DNA of 64,000 bases, taken from assembly GCA_018466975.1 (NCBI GenBank), contig CM031555.1, forward strand, positions 248,001-312,000, written 5' to 3'. Source of the stretch: Sparassis latifolia (Eukaryota > Basidiomycota > Agaricomycetes > Polyporales > Sparassidaceae). The translations under genes and the position numbers were made by a program. The notes below the pieces were generated by a model. That model searched no databases, was not told the DNA's origin, and worked only from the letters and a program-made list of their open reading frames with translations. This document shows positions 38,501 through 50,008 of the stretch, piece by piece (the first letter of the stretch is position 1; each line of letters starts with the position of its first letter).

Positions 38501-40231
38501 GCAGTGGGGCAAGCCACATGGTGAGCTCTGTGTGCAACATGATTCAGTGAGCTTGAAAGCATGATATGACAGTGATCCGCACTTTGAACATTAGTACCGT
38601 AAGGTCAGCGCATGTAGACCAGCCTAGTCTGTGTCAGATGTACAAGAAAGATGTCGTGCAGTGGACCATGGTGACGGTTAAAGTGCATACATCCGAAATA
38701 GACGTAGAAATATGGTCTCCGCCACTCGAATTTCTCCCTTCAAAGCAGGCAGTAAAGTAATGGGAATACAGCGGCCGCTGTGGACAGTGGACAGCTGTGG
38801 GAAAGCGGTGAAGATGACTGTCAAATTAGGCAGGTTGAACTGTAAGTTCACGCCATTTGCCTGCTGTAATAGCGCTAGGACCAGTCAGGCGTTCTCTCAG
38901 GTTTGGAATTTGCCAAAGTCATGACAAAGGCGAAGCTGGGTTTTCGCAATTCAGACGCGGGATTGACTCAATCATGTGCGTCTCTCTCTCAGACAGACTT
39001 GGCTGCCAGTGTGGCTTACTAACGTGGCTGGCTGAGGTGCTAGGTCAAGTATTCCTAAGCACGATGATCAAGCTTTAGAGGATGTCGTGCTAACGAGTGC
39101 CGGGGAAATACTGCTCATGACTCCTTATGACCGACGGGATGATCACGATCGTGCAAGTTCTCCGCCAACTTCGGTCTTTCTAACGAATGGCGGTAACTTC
39201 TGAATCTGCGGTGGCGTCCGATGATGCGAAGTGATCGTCAATGCTCATCCCACATTTGAACATAGGCACAGCAACGCACTCGTCTCTGAGCCTCTGGTGT
39301 CGATCTCTTGAAGCTGTTAGAGTTACGCCTCGTTGAGAGGGGCGCTTATTGCTTAAGATTGTAGACGATGAGTCAGGGAGATGCCTACTCAGGTGAGCTC
39401 TTGAGAATGGATATGGTCGTGCACTGCCCACTAGTCAATGGAACTGATCGCTCGAATTAGACTTGCACCCGCGTAATCTCTTACTTACTGAAGATGGCGT
39501 GGATTTGCCCCACTATACCGTTCCGTACAACGGAGCTGATGGAGATTGATCATCCAAGACTCATCCGAATGGTTGTAGGGAGACCACCAGCCTTCAGACC
39601 ATGCGCTAAAGCTGAATGTTCCACCGAATTCGAGCTACGCTCACAGACCCTGAGAAATTCAACCGTCCGCATCGATTTCTCAGGTGCTCTTGAGTGCAAG
39701 ACGACAAGTTTAGGGCACAGCACCTGCCAGTGCAAGAGGCTGCTGCATCAGCGTTGTAAGGAAAGTCTCCGGCAGCGGAGCGCCAGTTGCAGCGTCTGGC
39801 GTGGGCGATGGACGCTTTTGTCGCGCTCGCATCGGAGGGTTGGAACCTGATATCGGCTTTCATTCTCAGGTCTCACATGACCCACTATGTCGGGTTAGAC
39901 GTTGCAATGCTCGCGACAATCATGCTAACGGTACGTTCAACTCAAATGCTCTCTTGCAGTGTTTAAGCGCGACTGAAATGGATAGCGGCCGTTGAAATCG
40001 TCCTCGTATGCGCGAAACCTCCATTCCCGTCTTTCTCGATAGTATTCCTGGGCTGCAGTAGGCCCGACAAACGAAATCCGATATCACCTTCGAGCGCGAG
40101 CGCACCCTGCCGCGACTCGGCCCTGTATTCGTACCGACAAGCGCCTTCGGGGTAGCGAACCGAACGCGATACTGAACGCCCTGGGCAGGCGCTGTCTGCG
40201 ACCCACTCTCCACCCGGCTAGTGCGGGCGTC
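35542..40231. other. Gene-poor spacer between the cyclin and inverted cassette D
   Basis: About 4.7 kb without a gene I can support. Frames of up to 170 codons exist (for example 35661-36173 plus and 37241-37687 minus), but they lack recognisable motifs and have uneven composition. No transposon protein was recognised. It could hold non-coding transcripts or badly decayed insertions. Confidence 0.55.
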
Positions 40232-40389
40232 CGCTCAGGCGCCATGTGAAGCGTGGGTTTTCGGGCGAGTGGGGGGGAGGGTCTGCCGATTGAAAACGTG
40301 TAAGTTGATGCGCACGACACGCGTATGAACGATAAACTTGCAGAGAATATGGTGTTCCCTGATCAACAACACATCACGGAATTATGGAC

Positions 40390-42005
40390 TCATCTTGCAC
40401 AAGCCGAAGGTACGCTGCGTATCGGTTTCATCATGCTGTACCATATCGTTCGAGCAGGATAATTCCAGATAAATTGACATGGCCTCGAGCCTGTATGCGG
40501 GAAGCGCACAACGAGAGCGGGACGGAGCTCCTCCAGTGCAAGGCACCTGGTCGCGATGTGGACAATATCACCGTCGTGGAATACGACCGAGTCAAGGAGA
40601 TCGATATCCAGATACTTCAGGTGCGGCATCGCCAAGAGAACTGTTAGAGGCAAGTGAGACATTCTAGGGCGTCCGTTGACGGAGCGGTGGAGGTATCCAA
40701 ACTCCAAGGACACGCTTATGTACAGACTCTGCAGGGTCTTGGCGAACCTTGTACTCATAAGGGTGCAGAGGTCCCGCCAATCGCCCTCGGTAGGAGGATC
40801 GTCGTGAAGGGCAAGGTACAGTACACGGAGTGGGCCGACCAAATATGCAAGGAAGACGACGGTATTACCAGTGTCTCCAGTAAGTTGCAGGTGTGTCTAG
40901 GAGATCCTTTTATGTTGTCTTGGAGGGTGTTTGTCTGGAAACAATAAAACACAAAACACCGTCTGTCAGCCAAGCCAACTTATACAGCTTCGGGAGTGCG
41001 CGATACGCACAATAACGAAGCTCCCACCTGAAGAAACTATCTATTCTTCGCCTCATGCAGCCGGTTAGGTCAAGCTGAACCGAATGTAGTGCGAGAAGAC
41101 CAGCGACACACTCGCCAACGTGCGGTGACACTGCATCACTTGCTCTCAGATAGAGCCGCTCCAGTGTGGTCAGGTGTTGTAAGGTCCAGGTCAAACAGGG
41201 AGGGAGATCGTGTAGGCAATGCACATGACAATGCAACAAGACACTTGAGTGTTACCACGTCCTTCAGAAGATCGTCTAAGATTGGGGTATGTACCATGTG
41301 TACGGTTAGGGCTAAGCTCTCCAGGCCCTCGTTCAGGAATAGACGACAAGCCTTGAGCCCATCAACAGTCCTCGCTGTCCATGTGAGTGATCTAAGATGA
41401 GGGAGGAAACATGATTTTGGACGCATTTGCTCCAATGCAGCAAAGACAAGAGATGGATCTTGTACGGATTCATCATAGGCGATGGAGCACACATGCTTCT
41501 CATACGCAATAGAACATGTCCAAGCCTCCGGCTGAGGAAGTTTGGTCTACGTGGCAACGAGGTGAGTGAAGGATAACAAAGGAAATACAACAATGTAGCT
41601 TACCATCCAATCCAAGTGACGAGGAGTCCAACGGAGGGTGCTTGGTAGTAAGGCTATCAGTGGGGAAAAGGATGGAAGATCGCGCCATAGAATCGTATGC
41701 ACAAGTTCCTTCAGCGCTTTGGAGGTTCACGCGAGGCGAGAGAGCGAACGAAAACCATCATCGCTGTCCCGGGATGATCTCAAGAAGCCTGTGGTCACGA
41801 CCGCGTTGAGGGGAATGGCGGATAACTGTAGGGACTTAGTTAAGCAGCTACCGATGCGCCGGTAATGATCATCGGTGGTTGGTGTCTTGGCTGAGAAGTA
41901 GTGTGCATCTAAGCGGCTCATCTGGGTCGTCCTCGATGATATCCGTTTCACCCAAGAGGAGCGGAAATATAAATGCTGATCAGCAGTCATCATATATGCA
42001 TACAC
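40390..42005 (-). pseudogene. F-box/LRR pseudogene in cassette D
   Basis: The most complete of the remnants. Along the minus strand: SRDSDDGFRSLSRLA, an in-frame TGA (plus-strand TCA, about 41729), TSKALKELVHTILWRDLPSF, an intron-like GTAAGC...TCAG, then EAWTCSIAY, SFLPHLRSLTWTARTVDGLK, ACRLFLNEGLESLALTVHMV, LDDLLKDVVTLKCLVALSC, a region with an extra segment (FFRWELRYCAYRALPKLYKL), LRVLYLALHDDPPTEGDWRD, HLPLTVLLAMPHLKYLDIDL, VFHDGDIVHIATRCLALEEL and RFPHTGSRPCQFIWNYPART. These match the intact gene at 59720-61261 block for block. The stop codon and frame changes make it a pseudogene. Confidence 0.82.
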
Positions 42006-42639
42006 GCAAGAAAAAAAGTACTATGGAGGTGCTGGTGCGGGAAAAAGAGGAAACTGAGTTGATCGCGGTTGCCCTTCCAATCACTTCTGAGATGCCCATA
42101 CAGACTGCGTTCCTGATAAAGGTGGAAGAAGAGAATTACTCTGTTCTCAAGAAACTGACCAATCGACGGGAACTAACCTCAGAGTCCGATAGTATTCCAG
42201 GTTGCGTACGCATTGCAACAACCCTCAGCGAGACATAGAGACATACCTGGTCACTTCAGCCTGGCGTGGCCGTGTAACATAGCACTGCGAGTACCAAGCC
42301 AGAAATATTTCTACTAGACATGGAAGGATAAGACGATCGTTGCCGTACACATGAGACTGTCACCAAAATATGACCTCCACCGTCAATAATTCGTGCGTGA
42401 AGTGAAAAGAGAGCGAATTCGCCAGAAGAACCTTGCGTCAGGGAGAGATGGTTAAATTATGTGAATTTCGATGACAGGTCCTAGCAAGTTACTTGCGTGG
42501 GAAAGCGGTGAAAATAAGGGCCCGATTTGGTATATGTCGTCATTCAAGCCCACGCCTGTCGACGTGAAAGCCGGATATGTGTACGAAGGCCTGCTTTGAG
42601 CGAGTTAGTCACCCACGCAATAGGCTGAGACTTACCTCC

Positions 42640-43861
42640 AGACTTTTTATATGGATGCTGTCATCCATCACGCAGCGAGCACTGATTCAGGCCTAATTGC
42701 ACGGATTAGACTTGCCATGGCACAATCTCCGGCTGACTGATACGATGTTGAGTTAAGATATCTCCCCGCTAAGACCGGAGATCATGCACCTTGGCCGAAG
42801 AGTATTGATTCGGAAAGAGCACGCAGATATACAAATGCTGCTGTCATGGGCCCTGCAACTTCGGAATCATCTGTCAAAGTTGCGCTGATGGTTCAATTTC
42901 TCAAGAGGCACTGAGCGCGAAGGCGACCCATCCACGGATGAGATGCGTATGTGCGTATTATCATGTTTGGATCCTCGGCGTCGATCTAGGAATTGATTCA
43001 CTCAGTCGACGTCGGAACCGCATTCGGGCGTCCGGCAAATTCTGTCCCCACCGGCGAACAAGTGGAATAGAGGTTGGGTGACCAACAAGGGGTGCATCAC
43101 GCTAGATGGCAGAGGAGGATCATAATGAAAGTTGCTTAAGGTGTACTCAAGCAACGACTCTCTCGAGGATCCTCGTCTGTGTCACTGCATGGGGCCTGCC
43201 GTGATCGTGTTTTCGCTCCATTCAGCTGTGCTCTGGCACTGACTGATTGAACAAGGTGTACAAACATGCATGAATACACCGTTGAAATATTGACCACTCA
43301 TCTCCCTTCGAACCTTGATGAGGGCTATTGTAGGCCAAAATGCAATCCGATGCCACCTTCAACCAAACGTGAACTCCATGCTACTCCGATTCCGACTCGG
43401 GGGTCGTATGTGCGCCTAGCGATAGACCCATTCGTGGGGACAGCGCAGTCGGTTCGCCACTGAAAGCCCACCGCAAGCGGTGGCCGCTTCGGCGTCGGTG
43501 AGTGTCTCCCTCCACATAGGGCTGTGCAGGCTTCTCGCTGTGGCGATGCTGATTCGTTCTGTCGTGGGTTCTGTCGTGTTGCGGTCAGCTGAATTGATAT
43601 AGGCAGGTAATGCGCGTGACGTACCTACATTCGACGTCCTCCGAGACTCACCCAGTACGGTAGATAATTACGACTTCTCAGTTGTGTAGAACGGATATGT
43701 TAAAGAAATGAGCAAACCCACGGCCCCCACGTCAGTAGTGGGATACGTCACCCCATCAAAAGCAGGAGTCACTGGCTGATCAACTCTTCCAACACGTAGA
43801 GCATACGCCGGATTTTAGATTCATTCTGTAGGAGAATTCGTAGATTGCGGAGTTGCCTGGA
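42640..43861 (-). repeat. Segment S, inverted copy in cassette D
   Basis: The reverse complement of this stretch follows 26838-28060 and 32028-33230 with many single-base differences and short indels. It contains no gene of its own. Confidence 0.72.
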
Positions 43862-44671
43862 AGCACGCGATGGGAGTCAGATTTCAACGTTGTTCATCCA
43901 ACTACGAGCGCGCACCTGCAGTGCGGACAAATCTTTTACCACGGAGTACCACTAAGTGGAGGAGACCGATATCTATCCAGCTGGAGATATTCTACGTACG
44001 GCGCCGCAAAATCAACACATGTGTTGAGCGTGGGAGAGCGGTGAATATGGCGTCCTAATCGAGTAAGTCTTGTGCGTCGCCGGGAGCATGACACTCGAGG
44101 CAGAGTGAGTTAGGAAGCAGAAAAGAAGAGATCTACGTTGAAACAAGGACAGCCTGTTGTTGATCTGAAGTAAGGCCTTCGTGCCACAGATCGTGCGCTA
44201 TCAACGAAAATTGTACGACGCGAGCAGTCATCGCGTCGCGGCGCTGCCAGCGCGTACCGACCGGCAACAATGAGTTCAGGTTGCAAGGAATTATATGACC
44301 GGCCAGATAATTTCCACCCCCGCCGTACGCAAGGCTGATCAGGAATAATCGGAGTGGACCAGCATGCCAATTAGCAGCAAATGCGACAGACATCGGCTTA
44401 TATTCTAAACAAGAACACATTGGAGTACAGAGGATACACACGAAGGCGACAAGAGCATAGGTATCGATGACAACATCTTTACAGCTCAGAGCGGAAAGTC
44501 AAGACGACGAGAGCAAGAGGACAGAGGGGACCACGTTCACGAGCTAAGCAACGACGAGACTACAGAAAGCACGATCCGTGACATGGTACACACCTTCACA
44601 TCGATGGTATCACCTGGAAAATCAGAACAATAGTATCAGCTTACATGGATCAAGACAAAAGGCGGAAACAC

Positions 44672-45972
44672 TTACACAGCTCTCTTAGACGTGGAAGCCA
44701 TGCTGGAACGACTAGACGGAGGCGTAGTGCGCGTTTCCGTCACACCCGATGCACCAGCTGCATCTTTGGCCAATGCCTCTTGAAGCTGTGCAAGTTTCTT
44801 CGCCAGCTCGGCGTTCTCCTTGGCCAACGTGTCTACCCTCGCGATCTCCTCCTTTCTCAGCCTCTCCTCTATGTCCGCTCTCAGCCTCTCCGCCTCTCTC
44901 CGCCTCCTCAGCTTGTCCACTCTGGCCGTCTGACGCGCCAACTCCTCCGGCATTTCCCCAAAGTACTTCCGTTCCCTCAGTATTTCTTCCCTCTTTTTCC
45001 TGAACTCGGCCCGTATTTCATCTGCATCAGCCCTGATGTCCGCAGGACGAACAATGGGAAGCGATCCAAAGTGCTCTGTTTTCGACCGCTGAGGAACCTG
45101 AAACTGAGAATCGTCCTGCACAACCTGGGATTGAGAATCAGACTGCGACTAACGAGGGGAAGAGAATGTCATTTTACCTGAATATTATCCTCAGATTGAG
45201 CACCACCTGCCTGGGGAAGAGAACGAGGCTCAACCTGGATATCCTCCTCGGGAAGAGAGCGAGGCTCGGCTTGAATATCACCCTCGGGCAGAGCGTCACG
45301 CACAATCGGCACTGTGCGCGTGTTGTCCGAGTTGATATTGATGTTGTCGCCTGTAACCAAATTGTACACTACGCCGGCAAACCAATAACAGTTAGTCTCG
45401 AAGGCATCATACTTCTCCTTAATTTTGTGAGCAACAAAACAAGCCGCAAGGAGGGAGGCGACGGATTCTGCACGCTTTTCCGGCGGCACTGTGTATGAGC
45501 CGTGTACAGTAGACCTGGCAGTGCGACCGGCGAGGTAAAGCAGAGCGCCACGTTTTCGTCCCATAAACAGAACGTCATTGGCAGGAGGAGCAGCAGTACT
45601 ACCGGAGGAACCCAATGCGGCGTTCAATGGCATCGCGGAAGCACCCCGACCAATCCTCGCTCCTTGGCGCTCGACCAAGATAAATCCGACCTCCCTCCCA
45701 GCAGAGTTAACGACGGTACCAATTAAGAACTCGTGTTCAACGCCTTTGTCGTGCTTGTAGAATTTAAGCACGCTAATGTACAGGTCGCGCGCGAGCCAGC
45801 CCCGGGATGCGTAGTCGTTGATGACATTATTAACGGGAAGGCCTATGTAAGATACGCGTTCCTTCGAAAAGTTGTCGGCCCAGGAGTATTCGGGAGGCTG
45901 GTCGCTCATGAGTCGTCTGAGTTGAGAATGAATACGGTGGAAGATAAGGATGAGAGAAAACTGGAGGCCCAT
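44672..45972 (-). CDS. NCYWF-motif coiled-coil protein, copy D
   Basis: Exons 45972-45178 and 45124-44672, separated by a 53-nt phase-0 intron (45177-45125), encode 415 residues. GVEHEFLIGTVV and FETNCYWFAGVVYNLV are intact. It shares the FSKERVSYIGLPVN insertion and the doubled EPRSLPEEDIQ segment with copy C. Its tail differs from the others: ARVDKLRRRREAERLRADIE, ERLRKEEIARVDTLAKENAE and LAKKLAQLQEALAKDAAG. The ORF is intact. Confidence 0.85.
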
Positions 45973-46052
45973 GCCGGAGGGTGTAATTCGTTCTTTAATG
46001 CCTGAGGCCTGTAGAGCGAGAGGAATGCGGCCACTGAGAGAGTGGAGTGTGG

Positions 46053-46141
46053 CTTAGCAGCGAGCTCGCGAGCGCTAAGTCAAACTAGTGCTTACTAAGC
46101 GAGAGGAATAGGCGCCTTAAGCGCCAGCCTGTTCCTGCACC
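46053..46141 (-). repeat. Palindromic elements upstream of copy D
   Basis: Inverted counterpart of 29541-29616. CTTAGC at 46053-46058 pairs with GCTAAG at 46074-46079 around GCTCGCGAGC, and GGCGCCTTAAGCGCC follows at about 46111-46125. Both lie upstream of the copy D start codon. Confidence 0.75.
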
Positions 46142-46196
46142 TACAGCCTCTCACTCCTTTTCATCCCACCCACCTCCCCTTGTTGATTCAAGCATC

Positions 46197-46941
46197 CTAG
46201 CGGTGGTTAGCCGTGTTCTCAACGACTTTCCGCCGCTTCACGCTCGAGTTGGATTCCGCGGTGGAGAGGGAGGTGTAGGGTGTGTCAGAGAGGATAAGTG
46301 ATGCCTTCGAGGACACGCGTTTCACCAAGGATTGGTGAAAAGTAGGTGTACTGCCAGTAGAGAACATGCTGTGAGTCCACAGCTGGCGAAAAGTGAGAGA
46401 TATTTGGAACCTGGAGATCCTGTATGTTCTCACCGAATTTCCAGGATAGCCGGATTATTTCCCGTCACCTCCCGCGGCGCCGGTGCAGATATCCAAGGCC
46501 GAGCAAGATGCATCCCGACGTATGTTCGTCTGGAGAAAGCAAACCAGGTATGCCTACACGTCGCGCGAGTCCCGAAGTTGTCGCCGTTGAGATGAGACTC
46601 CACAGCTCAGCCTCATATGGCAGGTGACTTAGATCATAAACTTCTCCGGCAATGCATTTCGGAAGAAACCGTAGGGTCGAAGCAAGCTGCAAAACCCGAG
46701 TCTGATACAGTAACGTCCACGTGGAACGCGGACGGTTCTTGGTACGAGACTAGAGGAAACCGTAAGAAGAGAAAAGGCTAGATTCAGTTGTAAACAGGTA
46801 AAGAGATGACAGTAGAAATAGTATCGCCCGAAGGCGCAATTTCGGACAGGGATAGTCACATAACGTACATCCTACATCATCTGGACCCTGCACTGTGAGC
46901 GCACTGTGTCCACGCATATCTACATGCACCCAGCAAGTCAT
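46197..46941 (-). CDS. Small unknown protein, multi-exon
   Basis: Unrecognised. Protein-like pieces on the minus strand are VLQLASTLRFLPKCIAGEVY, DLSHLPYEAELWSLISTATT, LLSPDEHTSGCILLGLGYL (about 46465-46720) and, near the 3' end, VKRVSSKASLILSDTPYTSL with SNSSVKRRKVVENTANHR and stop 46197-46199. The last piece looks like a basic nuclear-protein tail. The start is unclear: ATG 46941 gives MTCWVHVDMRGHSALTV, but the link to the next piece needs an intron I could not fix. The final ~20 codons and the 3' flank are also present in front of copy C (29410-29475). Confidence 0.45.
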
Positions 46942-47054
46942 CCGGCTTGTACAATACTATCTCCCACACGAGCACATCATGACGGCGCGCGTAGCATCGT
47001 CCGTCCAGATAAACCGCAAGGGGAGGCGCACCCAAAGGACGTCCTCAAAAGAGA

Positions 47055-48477
47055 CTAGGCACTTGGGGCACCGGAGACTCCTTCTGTGGGTGCAGTCGCC
47101 TTCCCCTTCTTCGAGTTCTTGCTCCCCTTCGGCCGGCCGCGGGGACGCTTGCCTGACGGCTGGCCGTCGCCGCCAAGGTCATCCCCGCCGCGCTTGATAC
47201 CAACAGCTGCCTCGGACTGCAGGCGGAGCTCCTTGAGGTATCTGCGGTATGGCATAAGTAAGGAGAACACCTAGAAAAGAGGAATGCTAACTGTGCGGAC
47301 TTCTCCTCTAACGTGCTCTGCAGGCTCGGTAGAGGGGGCTGGGCCAGCTCTTGCCGCAGCCTATCAACGTCTTGCTTCGCGACGGCGTACTCACCATCTG
47401 TGATGCTTTGGATCTTGTGGTGGAGGTCTGAACATCTGGCAATTGCAGTCAGACAAGCGCGAACGTAAGTTTGAGGAGTACTAAGGACTTACTCTCGACT
47501 TAATGTCGCTTCCAGCAGGTCGGTCTGACAACGATTCATTGGCAAGGCAATCAGCAAATGAGCACGGCTAAACGTGCCTTGTCTCGATCTTCGTTGACCT
47601 AAACCACCACGATCTCAACCTCCACGACATGAAAAAATGCATCGAAACGTACCTCCCGTAAGCAATTGAGAAGCCTCAAACGCTCACTCTCCAACCTAGC
47701 GTTCCCACTAGTGAGTTCTGCCGCTGCATCATGGTCAGGGGTAAACCGAGTACGCGCCTGTTTCTCTGCTCCTTCAGATCCTGGATCGCTTTGTTCTTCT
47801 GCTCAAGCATCGCATGCGAGGAGAGAATATGCGCAGTATGTAGTTGTAGTGTCAAGGCATGCTTTCTGAAATCGTCACAGGGAAAGAGTCAGTTAATGCA
47901 GCAGCGATGCACAGCCACGGGTAGAGATCAAGTCGAGATCGGAAAGTGGGAAGGCTCAGGAGCCTGTTGAAGACAGGCTCGACGACAGAAGAATTGGACG
48001 TTAACGATCCTGAGACGTAGAAACACGATTGCATCACCACTCATAAAAATCGCCTCAAAGAGCAACAGCCGCAAGCATACATCATGAGCAAACGCGTACT
48101 TTAACTCTGCAGTCTTCGCGAGGTGAACGAGGTTCTTTGTCCAGTCGCCTTGAGCGAGGAGCGGTGCGCTCGCTGTCGCGGACGTCGAGGGGGAAGCTGC
48201 AGACGCGCCGGACATTGGGACAAGGAATTGTTGGAAAAGACGGGGAGGGTTTTCGGGGACTCGGCGTACTCCGGGAACTGTCACTCTCCAAGTTGAGTGC
48301 CAGAAGGCGTTTTGCCTCGTGTTCCCACGCCTGTGTATGCTCCCTTTGCGCGGTCGAATAATCACGAAGCCATGCATCACAAATTTTCTGAGGAACGCTT
48401 CCGAACGGGTTATATTTGAACGCCTCTACAGAATTACTGTCACAATGTCTTCGCACAAATCTGATAGAAGGATGCAC
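47055..48477 (-). CDS. AT-hook, coiled-coil nuclear protein
   Basis: Exons on the minus strand give YNPFGSVPQKICDAWLRDYS, HTQAWEHEAKRLLALNLESD, then after a 72-nt intron (GTACGC to TGCAG) SPSTSATASAPLLAQGDWTK and NLVHLAKTAELK. A second intron (about 47880-48097) leads to KHALTLQLHTAHILSSHAML and EQKNKAIQDLKEQRNR, a coiled coil continued by DVDRLRQELAQPPLPSLQST and YLKELRLQSEAAVGIKRGG. The C-terminus has a classic AT-hook core, KRPRGRPKGSKNSKKGK, which binds the minor groove of AT-rich DNA. The stop is at 47055-47057. The family is not recognised. The 5' end is open: it may continue into the unit at 48705-49273, making a single gene. Confidence 0.65.
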
Positions 48478-48704
48478 AATCCGTACAAAAGTAATCTAGC
48501 CACTCCACGGATTTCTGCAAGGTATAGGAGGTTATCAAGGGGAGGACAATGACTTGTTTGGCGCGTACATGCTGCGACTTTGACCCGTTTGCTGCGAGTA
48601 CTGGCGCGAGTCTTCGTCGGTATCGTGACAGCTCTGGGGGCTGCGCAATAAATGTACATTTTAACCTGAGCTCCAGGCCGATATCAAGGTGAGCAATGTC
48701 TTAC

Positions 48705-49273
48705 TGAACCAGAATCGTCATCGTTATTGTCGTCGTCGTTGGACGATCGACGTTTCCGCTTAGAAACCTAGATATCCGTCAGAATTTGTCAAGCGCAACA
48801 TACGATGCACGCACTATGGGTTTGGCCTCCCCCAACGCTGTATTCCTCGAGGCCTTGCCTTTCGGGACCCAGCCTTCGGGCTTTTTCTCGACCGGCTCCC
48901 TCACCCAATCTCGCTTCCTGTCCAGACCATAGAACGCTTGCGCCTTCGCCTTCGCCATGCCGCCCCAGTCCTGCTCGCTAACCCAACCCCTTACAAGCTC
49001 AAGATCCTCCTCCCTCTGTGCTTGTAGCTGTTCCACAGAAAGGTCTGCACGGTCGCGTACACACTTTCGCCAGATTGCACGGGTCATGAGCGCAATGGTG
49101 CCTCCAGGGATGCCGTGATCCTTGAACTCTTTCTGAACCGCGTCGGTAACGCCGTTGGTCGGGTCTGCGATTCTCCACTTAGTGGGCTTCTTGGTAAGGA
49201 TGTCCGGCTTGTCTTCCTTGAGAGCGTCGTACCGCAGGCGGACACGGCTCTCTTCGACTGCTGAGAGTGTCAT
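48705..49273 (-). CDS. Unknown protein with acidic nuclear-type segment
   Basis: ATG 49273 starts MTLSAVEESRVRLRYDALKE, followed by TKWRIADPTNGVTDAVQKEF, GGTIALMTRAIWRKCVRDRA and KAKAQAFYGLDRKRDWVREP. The uninterrupted frame stops at 48779. However, a 47-nt intron (GTGCGT to TCTAG, with a CTTGAC branch-like site) joins EAKPI to VSKRKRRSSNDDDDNNDDDS, which ends at a consensus GTAAGA donor at 48704. So the gene goes on past 48705, perhaps into the AT-hook unit at 47055-48477. I do not recognise the family. The basic-then-acidic segment suggests a nuclear protein. Confidence 0.55.
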
Positions 49274-50008
49274 TACAGGTGGTGGGAGTGGGTGAACAGA
49301 TATGGGATCGAGTCCTGCGTCCTGCTCATCGAACCCGGTTAGACTAATTCTTTCGTCACTAGGCGATCAGCTGTGCGTAAATCCCCCTAAACAAGCTGTA
49401 AATACTGCCGATATCTGATATGGACCGCAGTGCTGATAAGGACCTGGTGCGCGCGTGTAAGTGGGCGTGGCGTCGAGCTTGATTGCATTAAGGAATGTCA
49501 TTACAAGTCCCCGATCAGCTTTGTGGAGTCCTTCTGCACATGTTTTAGCCCGCCGTATACGTAACTGCAGACGGCTTAGATGTGGGTGTTCCGTATGACA
49601 GCGCATTCCGCCTTCAGGTGCACCAAACGCTACTTATATGACGTGTGGCTACGCGGTCTCGTGACTGGAAGTCGAGGGAAAAACATTGGACGACATCTAT
49701 GCGGTTCATGTGGAACATACGGCTGTTAATGTGATCTCTTGTAACATAGGCAGACCGAACATAGGCAGACCGACATGGCAGCGAAGACCCATGGAGGAGG
49801 ATCTTCCAAATTCCCAAATGTACAGTGCGAAGAGAAGTGAGCTATGCGATCGATTCCTCCGGGATAGGTATGAATGAGGAGGGTATAAACATATGAAGAA
49901 TAAGGTATCCACCATTCAATGCAACCGAAAAAATAGAGTGAGTGTAGCGCTATCTCAAAACTGGAAGGCGAGACCATGACATCCTGCATCCTCTGCTACT
50001 CTCGCTGC
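49274..50008. other. Intergenic, no gene supported
   Basis: 735 bp with only short, unconvincing frames. It holds the upstream region of the minus-strand gene that starts at 49273 and the 3' region of the gene ending at 50009. Confidence 0.5.

Larger units (their letters stand above)
40232..46258 (-). repeat. Inverted cassette D
   Basis: About 6.0 kb in the opposite orientation to A-C. In its own reading direction it holds the C/D-type upstream region, the NCYWF gene (45972-44672), the 3' flank to 43861, most of segment S to about 42640, a stretch of about 400 bp not matched in A-C, and an F-box/LRR remnant from about 42200 to 40232. It is the only copy carrying S and both halves of the F-box sequence together. 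The outer edge near 46258 lies inside the last codons of the neighbouring minus-strand gene. Confidence 0.85.

Noticed and set aside
44645..45003. Plus-strand frames across the copy D tail (and the matching minus-strand frames in A-C)
   Set aside because: They are antisense shadows of the Arg/Glu/Lys repeat tract, which reads as Leu/Ser/Pro runs on the other strand.
18930..46258. Calling the cassette a transposon
   Set aside because: No transposase, integrase, reverse transcriptase or helicase was seen, and edges A, C and D fall at different points of the unit with no visible target duplication. Segmental duplication fits better.
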